Source: Ovis canadensis (lineage: Eukaryota > Chordata > Mammalia > Artiodactyla > Bovidae). From it: DNA of 64,000 nucleotides. The DNA lies in assembly GCF_042477335.2 (NCBI RefSeq), contig NC_091247.1, positions 226,386,001 to 226,450,000 of the forward strand, given 5' to 3'. The notes below the pieces were generated by a model. The model saw nothing but the letters and a program-made list of their open reading frames with translations, was not told the DNA's origin and searched no databases. Shown here in pieces: positions 34,827 to 43,800 of this stretch; the first letter of the stretch is position 1, and each line of letters starts with the position of its first letter. A program made the translations under genes and the position numbers.

Positions 34827-37800
34827 TACAAGAACTAGAAGTGAATGGCAACCCGCTCCAGTATTCTTGCCTGGAAAATCCCATGGACAGAGGATCCAGG
34901 CTGGCTACAGTCTGTAGGGGTCGCAGGGTCGGACACGACTGAGTGACTAACACACACGGATAACAGCACTGAAAACTGAAAACCCAGATGCCCGCCAGCT
35001 GCAGGACAGGCAGCTAAACGGTGTGTCTTCACACCGTGGTTTATGATATAGCAGCGAGGATGAGCAAGTTAGAGCCACTGATGGGGTGGCCTGAACAAAC
35101 TTAAGAAACATACGCCTCCCCTGAAAAGAGTCAGCCCCAGCAGGTGCATGCTCTGTGACTGTCTGTGCAAAGTGTGGCGGCTGGGTAAAGAGCTCTGTGC
35201 TGTCGGGCGACAGGCGATGGTTGCCCTTGGTGTGGGTGGTGATTTGAAGGGTTCACAGGGCCTCCCCAGGGCGCTGCGTGTGTCTGTCTCTTGGTCTGGG
35301 TGCTCACTAGATCGTGTGTTCTGGGCCTGGAAATTCACTGCATTGTACACTTAGGATGTGTGGGCTTTTTGTGTGTATATTATACTTCAAGATGGTTTAA
35401 AACTGTGTGCCTGTGCAGGAAAGCCCATCACAGGTTAACGTCCACTCTCAAGTTCAGCACCAACAGGACGGTAGTCAAGGGGTAGGTCGTTACATTGGCC
35501 TTCCCTGGTGGCTCAGTTGGTAAAGAGTCAGCCTCCAGTGTGGGAGACTGCCTGCAGGAGGCCAGGCAGGTTCCATCTGTGCCCCAGGAGATACCCTGGA
35601 GCAGGAAATGGCGGTCCACTCCAGTATTCTTGCTTGGGAAATCTCATGGACAGAGGAGCCTGGTGGGCTACAGACTATGGGTCAAAGACGCAGACGTGAC
35701 TTAGCGACCAAACCACAGGTCATTGCGTTATGGTCCATATATGTGGTTATTCAGGCATCAAAATCGCATTTTCAAAGAATAAGAAGTCTTAGAAGGAAGT
35801 GCTTATAGTATAGTAAGTGAAAAGCAAATCAAGACTGAAAGATATGTGTATATATGCTTACATTTTATCTTCTTATTTAATATTTCCTTGTAATTCATTG
35901 AAAGGAAGGACACTGGGATGTTAGCTGGTTTTCTCTTAATGGCAGAAATTAAAGGAGAATTTCCTTTTTTATACTCCCATGATGAGAATAAAAGAGGTTA
36001 TTTAAGGAAGGAGAGGAACACTTGCTGGGAAATGAAAAGCGGGCCCGGTTGATCTCCTGTTCTCGGTCCATTGTTTCCTCTAGAACTTCAATGTTGACGG
36101 GGGTGAGGAGACGCTGGAGTCTCTTAAGTGAATAAGCAGTTCATCCCTTGAGGTTAATCTTGGAGACAACCTGTAGTCTTTGTCATGTCGGGTCATTTTG
36201 TATTAAAGGAGACCGAGGCACTTTACAAATGGTATTTAGTAACAAAGTATAAACAGTTCAGAGGGTTTTGTTTTAATGTTGTGGCTATTTGTAGTTGAAA
36301 TAGTAGGGACATTTGTAGAAGTAATTTGTATTATTATGCATTATGTAAACAAACAAAACCCCAAGTGGTCATGAACCTTTGAGAACGAGCCTCTTCTGTG
36401 AAGATGTTGAGCTGGGATGGTGTCCTTATGCAGCGGGGAGCAGGCCCTCCGTACCTTTGGGTCAATAGCTAGTCTGACCATTTCCAGAAACTGCGGAGAC
36501 ATTTTCTGCATTTTGTCTCTCTGTAGTGCAGTCTTGAAATGTCTGCAGAATAATGCATTTCATTTGCCAAGCAACAATGATCTGGTCATCTGCAGTTGCG
36601 GAGAAAGCGATTTCCATTAGTTCGCTTGTTTTATTCTAAGCATTTCACAGATACGATCAATTACTGGTTTCATTCTTTCTTAAATGATGTATTAGCTTTT
36701 TTTTTTTTTTTTCTCAGTTAAAGCAAATTATAAAACAAACCAAGAGAATAAGAAACATTGTTTAAAAGGAGGCCGACAGCCTCAGCGGTTAGAAGAGCAG
36801 TTGCTCGTGGGCCGGGCATGGAGTGTGTCCTGATCACAGCACACCCCTCGCTTTTGTTCATGGGGGGCCGTCGGGGTGGTCTTGAACCTGTGACCTCGTT
36901 TTGATCTGCGCTCCTTCCTTGCCTAGGTGACTACCTGGGTGGGGAAGCCTACTGGGCCGGCGGGCTGCACCTGTACACCCCGTTACCCTTCCGGCCCGGC
37001 CAGGGCGGCTTTGGCGAGCTCTTCAGGACACACTTCTTCCTCAATGCAGGGAACCTCTGCAACCTCAACTACGGTAAGACTTGGACTCCTTAGCGGCCAG
37101 TCGGCACACCTGACCTTATGTTTCAAAGAACAGGACGCGAGCAGGGATCTGTCTCCTTTAGACTGCTGTGCTCAGTCGCTCAGCCGTGTCTGACCCCATG
37201 GACTGTGGCCCGCCAGGCTCCTCTGTCCAGGGGATTTCCAGGCAAGAACACTGGAATGGGTTGCCGCTTCCTTCTCCAGGGGATCTTCCCGACCCAGGGA
37301 TTAAACCTTGGTCCCTTGTGTCTCCTGCATTGGCAGGCGGGTTCTTTACTCCTAAGCCACCTGGGAAGCCCCTGTTTTAGATTATGTCATCTTTAAATGT
37401 ACCAACTATGCCCTGGAGGAGAAAATGGTAACCCATTCCAGTATTCTTGCTGGGAAAATTCCATAGACTGAGGAGCCTCGTGGGCTACCATCCGTAGGGT
37501 CGTGAAGAGCTGGGCACGACTGAGCGTGCACACACGTGCTCGCCTTCGATGCCCACATCATCTGATACAACGCCCAGAGCAAAGCGATTGGTTAGGTGAC
37601 GAAAACACGTGAAAAACCATCTGGTGCTCTCTTGCCAAAAAAAGAAAAGTATTTGTTTAGCAAACATTTCTCAAGCAGCAACTCTGTGCCGGTCATTAAA
37701 GCTGCAGAACCAATCTCTTCCTCTCGGAGCTCAGGGCTGGGTGAGGGGCACAGACGTATCCAGCAGCAGGGGCGTGGGAGGTGTCTAGAAACCAAGGCTT

Positions 37801-40800
37801 GGAGTCAAGCTTCCTGGGTGCTCAGAGGATGGGGAAAATGCCATCCTAGGCAAAGGGACCAGAATGCGCCGGGCCCAGAGAATGGAGAGGCCCGCGTCCT
37901 GGGGCGGCGAGGCAGTGTGGTCCCCCGCCCCGTCTTGAGTTTGGACCTAATGTCACTTTCGTGCATTCTCCTCGAAGAGCTCGACCTGGCTCTCACGATG
38001 ATCGGAGGCCACGCGGAGAGTGAGAGCTGGGGCTGTCTGCATACAGCGAGTCGGGGGGCCACGTGCGGTTGGTCACGCCTCCCTCCCCTATCTTTTCAGG
38101 GGAGGGCCCCAAAGCCCACATCCGGAAGCTGGCCGAGTGCATCCGCTGGTCCTACGGGGCAGGCATCGTCCTCAGGCTGGGCAACATCGCGCGGCTGGAG
38201 CTCAACTACTGCGTCCCCATGGGCGTGCAGCGCGGGGACAGGTAGGTGCGGGGGTCCTCTCGAGAGGCACATGGCACTCTCCCATCACCATACTTTGTTT
38301 GAACCTGCTTCATCACCGACTCAATGGACAGGAGTTTGAGCGAACTCTAGAAGATCGTGAAGGACAGGGAAGCCTGGTGTGCTACAGTCCACGGGGTCAC
38401 AAAGAGTCAGATACGACTTAGCAACTCAGCAGCAGCAATCACTTCACCAGCAGCCTTTAAGATTCAAGACTTTAGGAGAAATTGAATAGTTGGCAAAGGA
38501 GTGAAAATACAGGGACTTTTCTCCGCGGGGTTTTTCTTTCCATCTGGTTTGGAGGACAGGCTGTGGGGTATCCTTGTCCCCTGACCTCACGCTGTTTGCA
38601 CTTGTTGCCGAGCAGCGGGAGCCCTCCGGGCAGGCTGGCTGGAGGTGGTGGCCGGCGCTGCTGGCCTGTGCTGAGGGGGATGAGGTGTTGCTGTGGGGCC
38701 TTTACAGGCCGGGAGCCGGAAAGGCTGGGGTAGACGCAGCTCTGCACCCTCCAGAGCCTTCTTTGGGCAGCAGAGGAACAGGCTGTCTGGCATTTCTCCA
38801 GCTGTCATGGATTTGTGCTGAAGAAGAAATTAATGCTGTTTCTTGAAGTGTTTGGTGCTCATTTTAGAAAGTTCAAGAAGCCCAGAGATATCATGCTGCT
38901 AAGTCGCTTCAGTCGTGTCTGACTTTGTGTGACCCCATAGACAGCAGCCCACCAGGCTCCCCCATCCCTGGGATTCTCCAGGCAAGAACACTGGAGTGGG
39001 TTGCCATTTCCTTCTCCAATGCATGAAAGTGAAAAGTGAAAGGGAAGTCGCTCAGTCGTGTCCAGCTTTTCGCGATCCCATGGACTGCAGCCTACCAGGC
39101 TCCTCCATCCATGGGATTTTCCAGGCAAGAGTACTGGAGTGGGGTGCCATTGCCTTCTCCAGAGATATCATCATATTAGTATGTAATACCATGGACTGGC
39201 GGCTTAGAGAGCAGACGTGGATCCCTCACTGTCTGGGGGCTGGGAAGGCTGGGGTCAGGATGCTGGCAGGTTCGGTTCGTGGCCCAGGGCGCCCTTCCTG
39301 GTTGGCGGGTGGCACCTTCTCTCTGTGTCCTCACCTGGGGACAGAGCAAGGTCTCTGGTGTCTCTCCTCACAGGGACACTGAGCCCACCAAGGACCCCGT
39401 CCTGGCTGAGCTCCCTCGTCTGTGGTGACTGGGTCACCTCTCCAGGTCCCGTCACGTGGGCTTAGGGTTCGGGCCTCAGCTTGTGCGGGTGGGGAGGCCA
39501 CGTGTTTCTGTTAACCTCTGAGTATCTTCACACGCACGCAGTTCAGAGTCTCGACGGCTGTGTGTTTTTCTTCTTGGCATTCTGTCTGTGGTCCGCTGTG
39601 ATGCTGAGCCATCGTCTCCCAGGCGTCCGGCACCGAGCTGTGGTCTGCGATGCTGGAGGGGGTCCCCTGCCGCCTCCGCTCCCTCCTCTTTTCGCCCAGC
39701 GCGGGGGGTGGCGGTGTTCTGGGAGGGGCTGTGTCGGGGGGTGTCAGTGTTCTGGTTTCACCCAGCGCAGGGGGGTGGCGGTGTTCTGGGAGGGGCTGTG
39801 TCGGGGGCCTTCCAACCAGGCTGTGTTCTTAGGCGCGGGTCAGCATCCATCAGCCGAGTCCCCTGTGGCCGTCGGCCCAGTGCAGTCTGCCCTGCCCGTC
39901 TCACTGGAAGGCTGGCTCGGGCCAGGGCCACCAAGCCGCCCGTGGTGTCAGAGCCCTTCCTCCCTGCGCCCTCTCTGCGGCTCTGACCACGGTCAGCGCC
40001 CCTCCACACCTTGCCTGTTCTCGGCACAGAGCAGAGCCGAGGAGGGTCTGGGTGCTCAGGCTGGGTGTTCTCTGGAGCGCAGCTCGGCCGCCGTGTGGCC
40101 CGGGGTGAGTGGCGTAACCTTTCCGGGCCTGTTTCACGTCTAGACAGTGGCGCTAGTGGTAGTGACCGCTCTGCCGGTTTCGGGGCTGATTGAGTGAGCC
40201 CCCGTGCACATGCAGAGCCGTGTCTGGTGTGGTGTCAGCAGGGCTGGTTGCTCCTCACGTTGCTGCTGTGACCGGTGCAGTCGCCCTGGCCAGCTGCTCC
40301 CCTGGGAAGCACAGCGGGTCCCCCGCTCTCTCCCCGTCTGCAGGGTGCCCGGGGCTGCCGCCTGGCTCACTGTGATGGAAACACGTAATAGCGATGGGTG
40401 ACGTGTCCTGATTTCAGGGAGAGTGCAGCGTGGGCAATCGGGTACTTTGCCCAGGGCCGGGCTTGTCTACTAGGTGACATCTTAGCTGCCCGCCACAGGT
40501 GTGGCCCCGGGCTCCCTGGTGTAATACCCAGGTGCTCACTGATCCCTTGCAGGGAGCGGCCGAGGTGCAGTGCTGACCCTGCACCCACCCTGGGATGGAG
40601 TCACAGAGAGCCATCCGAGCCGGCGCTTCTCAAGCCGTAATGGGCCTGGGTGGGCAGGACGATGGTGTGTGTGTCCGTCAGGGGTGCCAGGGGGCGCCAG
40701 CCCTCTGAGTCCAGAGTGCGCGCTGTTCCCTCCACCTCCAACGCCAGCAGAGGAGCCCAGCACCCCGCCGCCCGCTCAGAGACCCCCGCGGTGAGGCTGT

Positions 40801-43800
40801 GCCAACCCCCGCCCCGCGGGCAAAAGCGTGCAAAGATGAGAACCGTCTCTTGTCTCCTCATGCACACTTTGACTCGCTACCAGCTTCTCTGTCTCAGAGA
40901 GTACCCAGGCTGTCTCCATGACGATTGGTGGAGATTAGTCCCGATCATACAAATAAAGAGGTCACAGATGCTCCTTGTTATCGGGGAGCCTGGACACGCG
41001 GTGGCGTTTTCGCTGTAGCTCGGCTGTTTCACCGTGACTGTCAGCCATGGAGGAGCGGCCACGGCCCCGCGACTGGCTGCGCTGCGGGTGGGCTGCAGGC
41101 CCAGCCCCTGCCTGTCCCTAGCTGTGTGACTGGGCCCGCCCCACTGGCTCTGGGGAGGCTTCCCGTCCTTCCGGCTGAAGTGTGGGTGCAGCGTCCTCGG
41201 AGGCCACTGGGTGTCGCTGTGCTCCCAGAATCGAGGCTCTGGGGAAGCCCGGCTGGGTCCACTCGCCTTGCAGACTCTGCAGGGAGCCGGCGTGTTCCCC
41301 TCTGCGCTCTGTTCCCTCTCTTCAGGTTAAGTTTGAGAAAAGTAGTTCAGATATTAATGTCAGCTGTGAGTTCCGGAAGGAGGGAGCAGGCCGTGCACGG
41401 GACATTTGGACCAGGACACAAGGCCGCGCCGCCCCCTGAGCGGCGGCGGGTCCGTCTTAGGGTCGTGGTGGTTGCAGCGCTTGCTGTCGTGCACGGTGTC
41501 CCTGTGCAGGGGGCTCTCTTCACTCAGCGCATGGCTCCATCTGAAGTCTTCTCATCAGAACTGAAAGTTGTTTGATCTTTATTTCTGAAATCAGGCAGCT
41601 GGCAGGATGGGGAATTGTGTGTGTGCAGAACATCCGTAGAAAGCGCCCCCGACACCCCCGAGTTAACGCAGTCATTCTGTAATTAGGGTCTCAGACCTTT
41701 ACAGAGATGGAGACCGTAGTGAAACGCTTGGTGCGTTTTGTACCGGAGGTGACACAGGACACCGTTGCCTCTGAGCTCTGATGCGACCACTCTGTGCCCT
41801 GCTGATGGAGGTCCCTGGAGACCCGCTGGGGACTCGGGCGGCTCTGCCTGGGAGGGCAGCGTGTGGTCAGTGACGGAGGAGGACAGGAAGCGGGTCGTGG
41901 CGGCTGCTGAGGGTGTGAGAGGGCCTCCTGGAGGGGGTGATACCTGACTGGAAACTTCTGGAAGGACAGCTGGAGCCAGGGGGCAGATGCAGGAGATGCC
42001 TGCGGGCACCAGCTTGCACCCCTTCTGCAGGGGCAGAAGCGAGGCGTGGGGTGGCCCTTGATGTTGGGCAGGGACTAAGTTCCGGGCACTCTCGTCCCCT
42101 CCCGTCTCCTCTGGCCTTTTCCCCTCGGGCACACACCAGGGTCTCTGAGTTCTGGCCCTCGTCAGCCTGCCTCCCGCTGAGTTGCCCGTGCCAGATTCAG
42201 GCCCGGGGCCTGCACGGGGAGGATGGGAGCGTGATGCTAGGGGACCCTGCAGGGCCGGAGACCGTGCCAGCGGGAGGGGGCGACTGAAGACACAGGGGAT
42301 TTCTGAGGCGCCTCCTGAGTTACAGACTTACAACTTACAGGAGACACAGAATAGGATGACGGGTGATTGGTGAGGCTGTCTGCACGCTCCTGGCATCAGC
42401 GACACCGTTCTGGGTATGTGTAGCGAGTATCTTTCCTGTGACACGTTCATACAGTCTCTGAACATAAACATGCGCTTGTAAAGCTGTTTAATCTGTTTAT
42501 ATAGTTCAAGTAAACGAGCCTTTATTGGAATGCCTGCTTGTTTCTGAACCATGTAAACCTAGGACTTGACTTATTTTTATCTTGTAGCCTATTTTCAGAC
42601 ACTTTCCTAAATAGCGAATGTAGGCATTGGTCCCCCTTTTATGGACCCAAAAATATAAAAGGTAAAGACACGTTGTTTGGATCTCAGCGGAATTAAGCTG
42701 TGCACACACAGTCGCGGTCCTGATTGTGGGTCTTTGCCATTTAAGGACGGCGGTGAGGTTTACTCAGGGTCACGTTGGGGCTGGACTGTGGCTGCCCCTT
42801 CCGGTCAGGTGACTTCTGCTGATGCCGTCGGTCAGTGAGCACCCTTGACCCTGCAGGCGGTCAGTGGCAACAGCAGTGATTCTCTGTGTCGAGTCTCTTA
42901 ATTGATCAGGTTATTTTGTCCCCTGCTCACTCAGGCTGAAAACCGCTATCTGTCTGCTCTCCTGCGTCTTAAGTTCTAGGGGTGGGGAGGGCGAGGCGCA
43001 GGTGTCGTGGCAGTGCACCGTCAGCTCTCCTCTGAATGAGGGGGCTGCTCTTGTCCAGTTTTTCTGGAAACTGTCAGAACTTGCAAAAACACGCCGTGTT
43101 CCACAAACACATCGTCAACTGCCGGTTGGGATTTGGAACTCTGCTTTCGCTGGAATCTTCTGCTTCCTGGTGTTGTGACCCCAGGACCATACAGCCCTGG
43201 TCCTGCCTCTGAGCCTGGCCAGCAGGTGGACAGCGTGGGAGACCACCTTCCGTGCCCGGGGCCGGTTCTTGGCCTGGTGGGCACTGACATCGCTGGGGGG
43301 GTCCCAGGAACGCACCTCCGCCGGTGATTCTCAGCCTGTGTGTGGCCAGGGCAGGGGCCAGGCCGTCATGGACATGGCCAGGCCCTCGGGCACGCGTGCA
43401 TCTGGGTGCGGAGCTCGGCTCCCAGGACCCTGCCGTGAGCACAGCCGCCTCCTCGCTGCTCGGCCTGCTTGCCCATCTGAACTTGGGCCCAGGGGCCTGT
43501 CAGCTGGTGATCAACAGTGCACAGAAGGGAACCTGCGAAAGTTTCGGTGGGTGGCAGATGCTGCAACCTACGTGACCTCCTGTGTCTTTCCTGCGAGAGG
43601 AGCAAAGAGGTGGTTGGGACAAACCCTGCGGGGCTGTGGGTTCTGCTGTTGCCAGACCCTGGGACTCCTCTGGTTTTGCCCTCCCAGCTCCCTCCCCGAC
43701 CTCCCTGGGACATCCTGGTAGCCTTAGAAACAAACAAAGCTTCCCCCCACCACCTCCACCGCCCCCACCAGAGTTTTGCTGTTGGTGACTGTTTGCTCCG

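Larger units (their letters stand above)
32117..36926 (+). other. SAMM50: SAMM50 intron 12
   Basis: Repeat-rich in its first half: ancient antisense L1 pieces with nested SINE and GT repeat, a TA microsatellite and two Bov-tA copies. The segment 35850-36690 is AT-rich unique sequence with no gene recognised. A T-run at 36691 follows. Confidence 0.8.
37074..38099 (+). other. SAMM50: SAMM50 intron 13
   Basis: Two oppositely oriented Bov-tA copies with fewer than 40 bases between them, then unique sequence. Confidence 0.82.

Noticed and set aside
34725-34828. TA-rich tract considered as an origin or attachment region
   Set aside because: It is a simple TA/TACATA microsatellite with no further structure to support another role.
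37596-38339. Long plus-strand frame running into SAMM50 exon 14
   Set aside because: It crosses exon 14 in the wrong frame. The true SAMM50 frame is fixed by the protein.
39481-40143. 220-codon open frame in SAMM50 intron 14
   Set aside because: It spans the GC-rich tandem repeat and has low complexity. No recognised family, and it lies inside an intron.
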